A program made the translations under genes and the position numbers. Below are positions 16,207 to 25,422 of a stretch of DNA of 34,438 nt, one piece after another. This DNA comes from a bacterium (lineage in GTDB: Bacteria; Patescibacteriota; Minisyncoccia; Moranbacterales; UBA2206), in NCBI GenBank assembly GCA_029567195.1, contig JAKQLJ010000027.1:1-34438 (forward strand). The letters are read 5' to 3'. The notes below the pieces were generated by a model that searched no databases, was not told the DNA's origin, and saw only the letters and a list, made by a program, of their open reading frames with translations. Position 1 is the first letter of the stretch, and each line of letters begins with the position of its first letter.

Positions 16207-17463
16207 TTATTCCCTCCGCAAGGCTTCCATCGGACTGAGTCTGGACGCATTGCGGGCTGGAAAATAACCAAACACTATTCCCACAAAAGCTGAAAATCCA
16301 AAACCGATGACAATCGACCACCAGGTGATAGAAAGATCTATGGAATATCCGAAACTTTCAGCCAGAATTTCTCCGCTCCGGGAAGCTAAAGTTCCCAGCA
16401 CCAGACCGATTATTCCACCAAAAAGCGTCAAAAATATGGCTTCAAAAAGAAATTGGGCCAGAATATCAAAATTCTTGGCGCCGACTGATTTTTTTAGACC
16501 AATTTCATAGGTCCGTTCCGTTACGGAAACATACATCACGTTCATAATGCCTACGCCTCCTACGACGAGGGAAATGGAAGTAAGAGCCAAAAGAAGAGCG
16601 TTAAGAGCAAAAAATACTGAGTCAAGAATATCAAGAAATTCAATTATGGAGCTGACGGAAAAATCATCATCGTCCGGATTCTTAATATTGTGCATCTCCC
16701 TCATCTTGTCATTCACCTGGGCCATCGTCAGATCAAGCTTGCTCATATCCTTAATCTTATAAATTGATTCCATAATATAATCTGTGCCGTCTATTTTCTT
16801 TTGCACCGTCTGAAGGGGAAGATAAATCATATCATCAAAGTTCATCACGCCCATAACTGTTCCCCGGCTTTTGAGCGTTCCGACAACTTTGAACGTTTTG
16901 CCTTTTATCTTGATGCTTTTTCCAATAGCCGAAGAATCGCCAAAATAATATTCTTTGATGCCTGATCCCAGCACTGCCACCTGTTTCAGACTCTTGTCGT
17001 CTTCATCCGTGAACATCTGCCCTTCATCAATAACCACTTGTTTGTCCGCTTCCTGCACTCCGGCCGTAACTCCGAAAATCACCGCTTGTTTTTTCTTCTC
17101 TTCGAAGCTTGATATCTGCATGGAAATAACCATAGCATACCAAGCTCCGATATTATCCATCTTGGAAATTCTTTCAGCATCATCCAGTTTTAAAGTAGTA
17201 ATAGTCGTTCCACCTACCTGCCCCGTGGCATTAGCTTCGGAAGTCTTGGAAACTTTAGGCACTTTTACTTCTATAGCAATTATGTCAGAACCGAATGATG
17301 TCACTTGGGCTGTGACGTAATTTTTTACTCCTGTTCCAAATGAAAGGACCATGATGACCGAAGCTACACCGATGACAATGCCCAGAAGCGAAAGCAAAGT
17401 CCGCCCCAAGTTGGAACGGAGATTATTAAACGCCATTTTAATTGAAATTATGAAATGATGCAT
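16207..17463 (-). CDS. MacB-like ABC transporter permease (FtsX family)
   Basis: NLGRTLLSLLGIVIGVASVIMVLSFGTG...VGGVGIMNVMYVSVTERTYEIGLKKSVGAK. Confidence 0.9.
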   Translation of the reverse strand: MHHFIISIKMAFNNLRSNLGRTLLSLLGIVIGVASVIMVLSFGTGVKNYVTAQVTSFGSDIIAIEVKVPKVSKTSEANATGQVGGTTITTLKLDDAERISKMDNIGAWYAMVISMQISSFEEKKKQAVIFGVTAGVQEADKQVVIDEGQMFTDEDDKSLKQVAVLGSGIKEYYFGDSSAIGKSIKIKGKTFKVVGTLKSRGTVMGVMNFDDMIYLPLQTVQKKIDGTDYIMESIYKIKDMSKLDLTMAQVNDKMREMHNIKNPDDDDFSVSSIIEFLDILDSVFFALNALLLALTSISLVVGGVGIMNVMYVSVTERTYEIGLKKSVGAKNFDILAQFLFEAIFLTLFGGIIGLVLGTLASRSGEILAESFGYSIDLSITWWSIVIGFGFSAFVGIVFGYFPARNASRLSPMEALRRE

Positions 17464-17572
17464 TTTTCAAATTTAAAAATCAAATCTCAAAATGGAAAAT
17501 GATGGTGTAAAATGAAAGTTTTTTAACTTTGATTTGTCATTCTTATTTTTGATATTTTCACTTGAACTATCG

Positions 17573-18820
17573 TTATTCATATCTCAAAGCCTCCATAGGA
17601 CTGATTTTTGAGGCCTTGCGGGCAGGATACATCCCGAATATTACTCCGATTCCAATAGAAACAAGAGTGGCCACAACAATCGATTGCCAGGAAATTAAGA
17701 ACGGCCAATTATATTTCAACGCCTGCATAACAATAGCGGCAATAAAAGAAACGATTATTCCCAGAATTATTCCAAAAACTCCACCAAAAAAAGAAATTGC
17801 TGCCGACTCCACCAAAAATTGCATCAGAATGTTGTTGGTTTTTGCTCCGACCGCTTTTCGAAGACCCACTTCCCTGATCCGCTGATTGACCACGATAAGC
17901 ATCGTGTTCATGATACCTACTCCGCCGACAACAAGAGAAATTGTTCCAATCGCCAGAAGGAAATAGCGAAGCACATTGGTAATGTTTTTGACCATCTCGA
18001 GCGCTTGTGCCTGATCGCGAATTGAAAAATCATCATTTGCCGGATTATCGATATTATGCCTTTCGCGAAGCGTCGCTTTCGTATTGGCGATCGCATACGG
18101 GATAAGATCGGCGCTTTTGACCTTGGCTCGGATAAAAGCAATATGATCAATTCCAAGCATCAGCCTTTGGGCGGTAACTAGCGGAATAAAAACCGAGTCA
18201 TCCGCACTAGCTGTTCCAAATCCGGCTCCGCCTTTTGATTTAAAAACTCCGATAACGGTAAAACTCTGATCTTTCATGGTAAAAGTTTTTCCGATAGGAT
18301 CTTCATTTAAAAACAGATCGCGAACGATATTTTTTCCAATAACCGCTACTCTCGACATATCTTTTTCTTCAGTTTCGTTTATGAACCGGCCCTCTTCAAC
18401 TTCGGAATTCTCCACATTTATATAGCTGGCTGTTGTTCCCGTGAATGAAACGGTCAGATTTTCCCCTTTATATTTCGCCACTTCCGATCCCATAACATAA
18501 CCCGCCGCATTTTCTATTTCTATGACATTTTTTCCGTTTCTGAGAGCTTCCAAATCGCCGTATTTCAGGGTTTTTACCTTAATTCCCATTGCCGCTGCCG
18601 GAGGCCCTTTTTCATCGGACGCTCCCGGCAAAATACCAATGAGGTTGGAACCGATTCCAGAAACCTGGTCCAAAATCAAGGCTTGAGCCGATTGGCCGAT
18701 TGCCATGATAATAATAACCGACGCTACGCCGATAATAATTCCGAGAATAGTTAAAAACGAGCGGAACTTCGCCGCCATCAGGTTTTTGTAGGATATTCGG
18801 ATTGGATCAGTCAAACGCAT
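17573..18820 (-). CDS. MacB-like ABC transporter permease (FtsX family)
   Basis: FRSFLTILGIIIGVASVIIIMAIG...VGGVGIMNTMLIVVNQRIREVGLRKAVGAK. Confidence 0.9.
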   Translation of the reverse strand: MRLTDPIRISYKNLMAAKFRSFLTILGIIIGVASVIIIMAIGQSAQALILDQVSGIGSNLIGILPGASDEKGPPAAAMGIKVKTLKYGDLEALRNGKNVIEIENAAGYVMGSEVAKYKGENLTVSFTGTTASYINVENSEVEEGRFINETEEKDMSRVAVIGKNIVRDLFLNEDPIGKTFTMKDQSFTVIGVFKSKGGAGFGTASADDSVFIPLVTAQRLMLGIDHIAFIRAKVKSADLIPYAIANTKATLRERHNIDNPANDDFSIRDQAQALEMVKNITNVLRYFLLAIGTISLVVGGVGIMNTMLIVVNQRIREVGLRKAVGAKTNNILMQFLVESAAISFFGGVFGIILGIIVSFIAAIVMQALKYNWPFLISWQSIVVATLVSIGIGVIFGMYPARKASKISPMEALRYE

Positions 18821-18825
18821 AAAGC

Positions 18826-19307
18826 AGAATTTAGAATTATGAATTGCGAATTATGAATGTGAATACAGAATCCGGAATCAACATTCAAACTTACTGATTC
18901 TAGTTGCTTTTATCAATCCAATTATCAGTTTGTGGCATACAACTGTCTGGTTTGCAATTTTAATGAAATCCCCTTTGCTTATATGCCATACATCTCTAGC
19001 TATTAACAGTTGGTTTTGAACTTCTATCAATGACGTCTGTGATGTCACATAAAAATTAGCCTTGTCTTTTGCTGATTTTCTCGCAAAACCTTCAGCGATA
19101 TTGGATGTAAAAGATACTACCGCCCTTATTAATTGATTTGATAGGGCAAATCTTTCCCAATCTGGAAAATTTTTTGTAATTTTATAAATCATCAAGACTA
19201 GTTTATGACCTTCCTGCCAAACGATAAGGTCTGTAAACTTAGTAATTTTTCCAAACTCATTATTTTTTATCCCCATTCCAAATTCTTAATACTAAATTCA
19301 AAATTCT
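18826..19307. mobile_element. Candidate inserted cassette: four-helix-bundle gene bounded by A/T-rich inverted repeats
   Basis: Left agaatttagaatt (18826-18838); right end reverse complement agaattttgaatt (19307-19295), 12/13 identical. Confidence 0.4.
18878..19276 (-). CDS. Four-helix bundle protein (23S rRNA intervening-sequence protein/S23-like)
   Basis: FTDLIVWQEGHKLVLMIYKITKNFPDWERFALSNQLIRAVVSFTSNIAEGFAR... Confidence 0.88.
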   Translation of the reverse strand: MGIKNNEFGKITKFTDLIVWQEGHKLVLMIYKITKNFPDWERFALSNQLIRAVVSFTSNIAEGFARKSAKDKANFYVTSQTSLIEVQNQLLIARDVWHISKGDFIKIANQTVVCHKLIIGLIKATRISKFEC

Positions 19308-20043
19308 ATTTAAGTTTTTCTCCGTCCTGCGCCACTCTTCTGTTTCTTACCGGATCATCAGCAATAATCAATCCGTCTTTCATATAGAGGATCCTTTTGG
19401 CATGTTCAGCGGTATAAGTTTCATGAGTAACCAATATTACGGTGCGCCCTTCATTGTTCAGCTTCTGGAGAATCTCCATTACTTTTATCCCCGATTTCGA
19501 ATCAAGATTTCCCGTCGGCTCATCGGCAAAAACCACATCCGGTTCGTTCACTAAAGCTCTTGCTATTGCTACCCGCTGTTTTTCTCCGCCCGAAAGCTGA
19601 TTGCTCATATAATTAGTCCGGTGATCCATTCCGACAGCTTTTAGCGCCGCCATAACCTTATCTTCATTTTTTCCGTCCGGTTTTTCATCATAAAGAAGGG
19701 GAAGTTCCACATTTTCAAAAACAGTGGTTCTTGGGAGAAGATTAAAAGCTTGGAAAATAAAACCAATTTTTTTATTGCGAAAATTGGCTAGCGTGTCATC
19801 ATCAAATGTCGTAGTATCTTTTCCTTCAAAAAAATATTTTCCGTCAGTTGGACGATCCAGAAGCCCCAAAATTTGCATAAGCGTTGATTTTCCGCTACCT
19901 GATGGACCCATGATAGAAAGAAATTCCCCTTTTTCCACAGAAAAAGTCGCGCCACAAAGCGCGACCGTCTTCACGCCCTCGTTGTCATAAGTCTTGCAAA
20001 GGTTTTCGACTTGGATTAAGGTTTTATTTTCAGCAATTGACAT
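19306..20043 (-). CDS. MacB/LolD-type ABC transporter ATP-binding protein
   Basis: [34 protein letters not shown]. Confidence 0.93.
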   Translation of the reverse strand: MSIAENKTLIQVENLCKTYDNEGVKTVALCGATFSVEKGEFLSIMGPSGSGKSTLMQILGLLDRPTDGKYFFEGKDTTTFDDDTLANFRNKKIGFIFQAFNLLPRTTVFENVELPLLYDEKPDGKNEDKVMAALKAVGMDHRTNYMSNQLSGGEKQRVAIARALVNEPDVVFADEPTGNLDSKSGIKVMEILQKLNNEGRTVILVTHETYTAEHAKRILYMKDGLIIADDPVRNRRVAQDGEKLK

Positions 20044-20095
20044 AGATCAATAAAAAACCAACTTCGCACCACCGTGTGGGGCTTTTAGGTCTTAA

Positions 20096-20677
20096 TTACG
20101 CCGGCATACTTTCAATATTATTTTTGTCCTGCTCCCAATTAGCCGGATTTTTTAAAATATATTCGCGAATCTTTTCTAATTCTTTTTTGTTTCGAATGAT
20201 ATGATCATAAAATGATCGTTGCCAAATTTTTGTAATACACGATTTATTTTTTGATTTAATGAACCTAATGTATTCTACGGATGATTTTGACTTTAATATT
20301 TGAATTGTTCTTGATAATAAACCCGCATTTCTATTTAAATTGCGTAGGGACAGACCTTGTGTCTGTCCGCAATCTTGTATTCTATTTTGGGCGGACACCA
20401 GGTCCGCCCCTACATTTTTTTCTATAATTTCAATTATCAAATGGACGTGGTTTGGCATTATAATGTTTTCATCAAAAAACACATTTTCAAAATAATTTGG
20501 AATTACCTGTAAATTTCTTAAAACAATTTTCCCCAATTCACTTAAGATCATTTTTCTGTTAATAATCTTACCGAATAATTCTTCCCTGTCTTTTGCGCAA
20601 ACCGTCACAAAATACATTCCCTGTTGGGAATAATTGTAATTTTTCAATCTGGTTGTTTTTCTATTTTTATATTCCAA
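20096..20677 (-). CDS. REP-associated tyrosine transposase-like protein (Y1_Tnp/IS200-like)
   Basis: YFVTVCAKDREELFGKI...IMPNHVHLIIEI (HxH) and a C-terminal QRSFYDHIIRNKKELEKIREYI. Confidence 0.9.
   Translation of the reverse strand: MEYKNRKTTRLKNYNYSQQGMYFVTVCAKDREELFGKIINRKMILSELGKIVLRNLQVIPNYFENVFFDENIIMPNHVHLIIEIIEKNVGADLVSAQNRIQDCGQTQGLSLRNLNRNAGLLSRTIQILKSKSSVEYIRFIKSKNKSCITKIWQRSFYDHIIRNKKELEKIREYILKNPANWEQDKNNIESMPA
20344..20412. repeat. REPIN-like inverted pair of palindromes inside the RAYT coding sequence
   Basis: gtagggacagaccttgtgtctgtccgc, ~19-nt spacer, ggcggacaccaggtccgcccctac. Confidence 0.75.
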
Positions 20678-20683
20678 AAATTA

Positions 20684-21700
20684 TTATTTTTTCGTCAGCG
20701 TCACTACTTTTTCTCCGCCAGTCAGTCCTGAAGCGATTTCCATCATTCCATCATTGCCCCGAAGCCCGGTGGTCACATAAACCTTTTCAATCGTATTTGT
20801 CTTGGCGTCTTTCAATATTTCCACATATTTTTTGCCGTTTTCTTCTTTGATGGCCCGTTCCGGGACAGAAACGACATTATTTTTGGAATTGGTCTTGATA
20901 TCCAGATCGGCGCTCATGCCGTTTTTTATCCTCTGGTCGTAATTTAAGATTTTGAATTTCACTTTGTAATAAACAACATCCTGAATTATTGTCGAAGCTG
21001 GTTCAATGTCAATCACTTCTCCTTCAAAAACATCCTGCGAAGTAAACGCATCAAGAGTTATATCCGCTTTTTGCCCGAGGGCGATCTTTACGATATCTGA
21101 TTCCGGAACATCCGCTTTGACATCCAAATCCCCTTCTTGCGCCACGGTAACCACCGGAGTGTTGGAAGCCGCTGAGTTGGCAGTAATCGTTTCTCCCACT
21201 TCCCCGTTTCTTCTGATAATTATTCCGTCCATCGGGGAATACAAAACAGTATCCGCAAACTGGGCATAAATTTGAGTCACCGCAGCTTCCGCCTTTCTGA
21301 TTACCGCTCGCTGGGCATATTTTTGTTCTACCTTATAAGCACTGCCTTTTCTTTTCATATTGGCCAGAGTTTGCTTTTGCACCATTACTTCCTCTTTGGC
21401 CTGTTTGAGCTGGGCATATAAAGTTCCCTTATCAATGACCGCCACTTTCTGACCTTTTTTCACCCTGTCTCCTATATCCACATACAATTCCTGAATGATT
21501 CCGCTGGTCTTGAAGGAAAGTTCGACTTCATGCTGTGAGGCCGTTATGCCCGTGACTGAAACTGTCTGAGCCAATGTTCCTTTCTGAGCTTCCGCGGTCG
21601 TATATTCCACTTTCGGTTTTTTGTTTTTAAAATAAAAAAAACCTCCCGCTACAAGTAGAATTGAAATGATAATGACGTATGTTTTTTTCTTCTTGAACAT
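20684..21700 (-). CDS. HlyD/MacA-like periplasmic adaptor (membrane fusion) protein
   Basis: N-terminal TM; AQTVSVTGITASQHEVELSFKTSGIIQELYVDIGDRVKKGQKVAVID biotinyl-lipoyl-like domain; adjacent ABC genes. Confidence 0.88.
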   Translation of the reverse strand: MFKKKKTYVIIISILLVAGGFFYFKNKKPKVEYTTAEAQKGTLAQTVSVTGITASQHEVELSFKTSGIIQELYVDIGDRVKKGQKVAVIDKGTLYAQLKQAKEEVMVQKQTLANMKRKGSAYKVEQKYAQRAVIRKAEAAVTQIYAQFADTVLYSPMDGIIIRRNGEVGETITANSAASNTPVVTVAQEGDLDVKADVPESDIVKIALGQKADITLDAFTSQDVFEGEVIDIEPASTIIQDVVYYKVKFKILNYDQRIKNGMSADLDIKTNSKNNVVSVPERAIKEENGKKYVEILKDAKTNTIEKVYVTTGLRGNDGMMEIASGLTGGEKVVTLTKK

Positions 21701-21707
21701 AAATTAT

Positions 21708-21819
21708 TGTCATTGCGAGGAGTTCCGTCTTTGGAACGACGTGGCAATCTCGTGCTAATTTAGTAAATTTTTATTCTGCGAGATTGCTTCGGTCGAAAAC
21801 TCCCTCGCAAAGACATGAT
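21708..21819. repeat. Long imperfect palindromic intergenic element
   Basis: tgtcattgcgaggagtt ... aactccctcgcaaagacatgat, with gtggcaatctcg / cgagattgcttcg inner arms. Confidence 0.75.
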
Positions 21820-21820
21820 C

Positions 21821-22252
21821 TTACAGTAAACTTCTTTGTTTTTCTCTTGCGTCCAGCGCTTCATTCACAAGAGCGTCAGCAATTTTATTCTCTTCCCTCA
21901 TTATATGACAAAAAGTCACTTTTTGGAAATCCAGCATCAAATTCCAAATTTCAATAAAATTTTTCTGGATGTATTCTTCTTTCAGTTTGTATTGATGATT
22001 GAGCTGCTTGACCACCAGTTCCGAGTCCAGATAACATTCTATTTTCGTTTCCTTGGTTTTTTCTTTGCCAACAAGCGCTTTGATTTTTTTAAGCCCAAAA
22101 ATGAGCGCTTCATATTCCGCCTCGTTGTTGGTTTTCTCGCCGATATATTCGGCATATTTTTTGTCGAGCGTTTCAATCCACACGCCGATAGCCGCCGGTC
22201 CAGGATTATTCCTGGCTCCCCCGTCCGTATACATTTTTATAATGTTACTCAT
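21821..22252 (-). CDS. RNase HI family protein
   Basis: MYTDGGARNNPGPAAIGVWI, TNNEAEYEALIFGL, LDSELVVKQL, EENKIADALVNEALD. Confidence 0.9.
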   Translation of the reverse strand: MSNIIKMYTDGGARNNPGPAAIGVWIETLDKKYAEYIGEKTNNEAEYEALIFGLKKIKALVGKEKTKETKIECYLDSELVVKQLNHQYKLKEEYIQKNFIEIWNLMLDFQKVTFCHIMREENKIADALVNEALDAREKQRSLL

Positions 22253-22302
22253 ATTTATTTACCCTACTAAACAAGACGCAACCGCAAATTGGTGAAGCGA
22301 AA

Positions 22303-23016
22303 TTATCCAACAGGGTTAATTATTTTTTCCAAATATTCTTTTATTTTTAATTGTTCTTCGAAGGAATTTTCCAGTTCAATGCTCGCATATTCCGGAAGAT
22401 ATTGGACATAATCTTTGACATAATCCAGTTGAGAAAAATCACTCATAAAGTGATCGCATTTAATCCATAATTCCTCTTTGGTTTTGGGATCAATGAAAAG
22501 AGAAGCTTTTTTTGCCACCGCCGAAATATGCGAACAGCCAACTTTATATTTCTTGATTAAACCGTCCAGTTTTTCATAACCCTCATTTTTTTGAATTTTT
22601 CCCAAATCTTCCCAATGGGAAATGTCCAGACAAATTCCCGCTCCCAATTTAATGCCTTCCAAAAAACCTTCGTCTATCCGCAGAATATTTTCAATATAAA
22701 CTTTGTTTTTAACTTTTGTTTTCCTTAAAAATTCCAGCCCGGCCCTATTGGCATGAATATTAAACAAAGAGGTTCCGTATTTTTCCGAAAAATATTCCAA
22801 TTCCCATTCTTCCATATCATCGCGCAAATGAACGTGAGGAATTTTTTGAAGTTTAGTATTTTTCAAGAGGTCATAAAGCTCTTTGCGTTCCTCAGGTTCC
22901 AAAAAAGTTGGAAAAAGAGCAATTTCCCTCAACTCCAATCTATCAATTTCTCTTACTTTTGCCCGCCAATCCGATTTCGGCGTAGTGGTCAGGCCCAAAA
23001 GAATTTTTCTTTTCAT
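22303..23016 (-). CDS. TIM-barrel protein, possibly sugar phosphate isomerase/AP endonuclease-like
   Basis: PHVHLRDDM, FNIHANRAG, VYIENI, GICLDISHWED, CSHISAV, IELENSFEEQL pattern of beta-strand-end His/Glu/Asp residues. Confidence 0.6.
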   Translation of the reverse strand: MKRKILLGLTTTPKSDWRAKVREIDRLELREIALFPTFLEPEERKELYDLLKNTKLQKIPHVHLRDDMEEWELEYFSEKYGTSLFNIHANRAGLEFLRKTKVKNKVYIENILRIDEGFLEGIKLGAGICLDISHWEDLGKIQKNEGYEKLDGLIKKYKVGCSHISAVAKKASLFIDPKTKEELWIKCDHFMSDFSQLDYVKDYVQYLPEYASIELENSFEEQLKIKEYLEKIINPVG

Positions 23017-23034
23017 AATTATATTCTCTTTCAG

Positions 23035-24753
23035 CTATAAATTAGACTTTCTTATGTCAATCAGTTTAAGCTGTATTTTTTTATTCCCGTTCCATTCGTC
23101 CTCCGACAGAGTTGTTACCACATCGATAACATCGCCCTTTTTAAGATCGGAAAATTTATCACCCATGGAAAAACCGATGGAATCAAAAATTTTTGGATTG
23201 CCGTTTTTGGCTCGGACGGACATTTTCAAATGCTTATTGCCGTTGCCGACAATTTTCATATCTTCGATAATCAAATTTTTCATAACGAACACTGGCTCAG
23301 CGTTTCCCATTCCGAAAGGCTCCATCATTTTCAGTTCTTTCACAAACTCCCAATCCACATCTTCCGCTCTTATTTCCAAATCTGCTTCCAAAACCAAAAC
23401 AGCTTTTTCCTTGATTGCTTTTTTTTCTATCGCCCGCTCAAATTTTTCATAAAATCTATCGGCTTTTTCTTTTTTTAATCTTACCCCTGCCGCCTGAGCA
23501 TGCCCGCCAAATCTTTCCAAGGCGTCAGAACATTCTTCCAAAACTTCCATAATGTTAATTTCCGGAATACTTCTGAGGGACCCCACTAATTCCTTTTCCT
23601 GATGCTGAAGAACAATGGTTGGTTTTTTAAATTTATCAGCAATTTTTCCGGCCACCAGCCCCAATATGCCCACCGGCCAATGTTCATTTTGAGCGAAAAT
23701 AAATTTCTTGTCTTTGAATGAATTGATGGCCAGAATTTCCACCTCTTTGACAATCTGGGAAGTTATTTTTTGCCGGTCCTGATTTTTTACCTCGACTTCC
23801 AAAGCCATTTCCCTCGCTTTTACCCTATTTTTTTCAATTATCAGTTTATAAGAAACGCTGGCATGATCCATCCTTCCGGCCGCATTGATTCTGGGCGCTA
23901 TCTGAAAAGCTATCTTGTGAGTGTCCGGAATTTTGTCTTCGGAAATATCAATCCTTCCCACCTTGAACATTTCTTGAAGTCCTATTCTTTTTGTTTTGGA
24001 CAAAACAATAAGTCCATAGCGCACCAGCACCCGGTTTTCTCCCAATAAATTAACGCAATCTGCAATGGTGCCGATAGCCACCAAGTCCAAAGCCCACTTC
24101 AGTTGGTCTATCTTGTCGGGAGCCATTTTTTTATAGACCGCTTGAGCCAATTTAAAAGCTACGCCTACTCCGGCCAATTCTTCAAACTTAAATCCGGAAT
24201 TGGGTAGATGAGGATTTATGACCGCCAGCGCCCCTGGCAATTTGTCCGGCACATGATGATGATCGGTAATGATGACATCCATGCCTAATTTTTTGGCCAT
24301 TTCCACTTCCTCTACCGCCGTAATGCCGCAATCGACCGTAATAATCAAATCGGTTCCGCCAGATTTCAAAAATTTTATCGCTTCTTCATTAAGCCCGTAA
24401 CCTTCGATTTGCCGGTCGGGAATATAATAATTGACATTTTCAAATTCCAATTCTTCCAGCACATCAAAAAGAAGGGCGGTGGCCGTTACTCCATCCGCAT
24501 CATAATCGCCAAAAATGGTAATTTTTTCTTTATTTTTTTTCGCCTCCTCTATCCTTCCCACCGCTTTCTCCATTCCGGAAACTTTCATCGGATCGGTTAG
24601 ATCTTTTTCGTAATCAAACTGAAAAAAACTTTCAATCTCTTCCTGAGTTCTGATTCCCCTGGTTCTAAGAAGCGCTAAAATCAATGGGTTATATTTATCA
24701 ACAACAATTTGATTTTTTCCATCATCTTTGTTTTTTATTTTCCATTCCGCCAT
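23035..24753 (-). CDS. recJ: Single-stranded-DNA-specific exonuclease RecJ
   Basis: ITIFGDYDADGVTATALL, VDCGITA, DVIITDHHHVPDKLPGALAVINPH, GGHAQAAG. Confidence 0.95.
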   Translation of the reverse strand: MAEWKIKNKDDGKNQIVVDKYNPLILALLRTRGIRTQEEIESFFQFDYEKDLTDPMKVSGMEKAVGRIEEAKKNKEKITIFGDYDADGVTATALLFDVLEELEFENVNYYIPDRQIEGYGLNEEAIKFLKSGGTDLIITVDCGITAVEEVEMAKKLGMDVIITDHHHVPDKLPGALAVINPHLPNSGFKFEELAGVGVAFKLAQAVYKKMAPDKIDQLKWALDLVAIGTIADCVNLLGENRVLVRYGLIVLSKTKRIGLQEMFKVGRIDISEDKIPDTHKIAFQIAPRINAAGRMDHASVSYKLIIEKNRVKAREMALEVEVKNQDRQKITSQIVKEVEILAINSFKDKKFIFAQNEHWPVGILGLVAGKIADKFKKPTIVLQHQEKELVGSLRSIPEINIMEVLEECSDALERFGGHAQAAGVRLKKEKADRFYEKFERAIEKKAIKEKAVLVLEADLEIRAEDVDWEFVKELKMMEPFGMGNAEPVFVMKNLIIEDMKIVGNGNKHLKMSVRAKNGNPKIFDSIGFSMGDKFSDLKKGDVIDVVTTLSEDEWNGNKKIQLKLIDIRKSNL

Positions 24754-24825
24754 ACATCAATTGAAAACGAGGCGCCATACCCCGTTATTTTTAGGTGTTA
24801 AAAATTTTATTGTCTCCCAAAAGCT

Positions 24826-25407
24826 TTAATTATTCCCGTTGCCATTGCATTTAGAGCAAACAAACCTGGCTGAAAATTCATGCTTGTTTAAATCAAATAT
24901 CTTGAGAGCTAAGTCCAAGTTCCCGCCACATTTCTTGCATTGGAATTTTTCATCAAAATGAAGATCTTTAGCCAATTTCGGACCATCCAGCTCGCTGGAG
25001 CTAAATTTTATTTTGTATTCCCCCGCATCACCTAGCGTTGATTTTACTTTTTCCACTATTTGATTAGGCGTAATCATTCCCATCACAAAAAATTCCCTTA
25101 CTCCCATTTGTTTGGCTTTTTCTTCATCTTCCTTTCTCCCCATATGGGAAAACATCACAACCGGCACATTGCTAGTGGTAACATTCTTGGCCAGAGCTTC
25201 TTTTAGCCCGAATCCATCCATCCGAGGCATAATGATTCCGGTAAAAATGACATCCGGAATGTTTTTCGTCGCTTTATCGAGCCCTTCCAGTCCGTCAACT
25301 GCTTCCTCAACTTCAAATCCCTCTTTTTTGAAAACCTCCGCATACATTGTCCTTATTGATTCATCGTCGTCTATTATCAATATTTTTAATTTTTTTTCAT
25401 CGCTCAT
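24826..25407 (-). CDS. Response-regulator receiver domain protein with C-terminal zinc ribbon
   Basis: ILIIDDDESIRTMYAEVFKKEGFEV...CKKCGG...CSKCNG. Confidence 0.85.
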   Translation of the reverse strand: MSDEKKLKILIIDDDESIRTMYAEVFKKEGFEVEEAVDGLEGLDKATKNIPDVIFTGIIMPRMDGFGLKEALAKNVTTSNVPVVMFSHMGRKEDEEKAKQMGVREFFVMGMITPNQIVEKVKSTLGDAGEYKIKFSSSELDGPKLAKDLHFDEKFQCKKCGGNLDLALKIFDLNKHEFSARFVCSKCNGNGNN

Positions 25408-25422
25408 ATTTTTTTATTTAAC

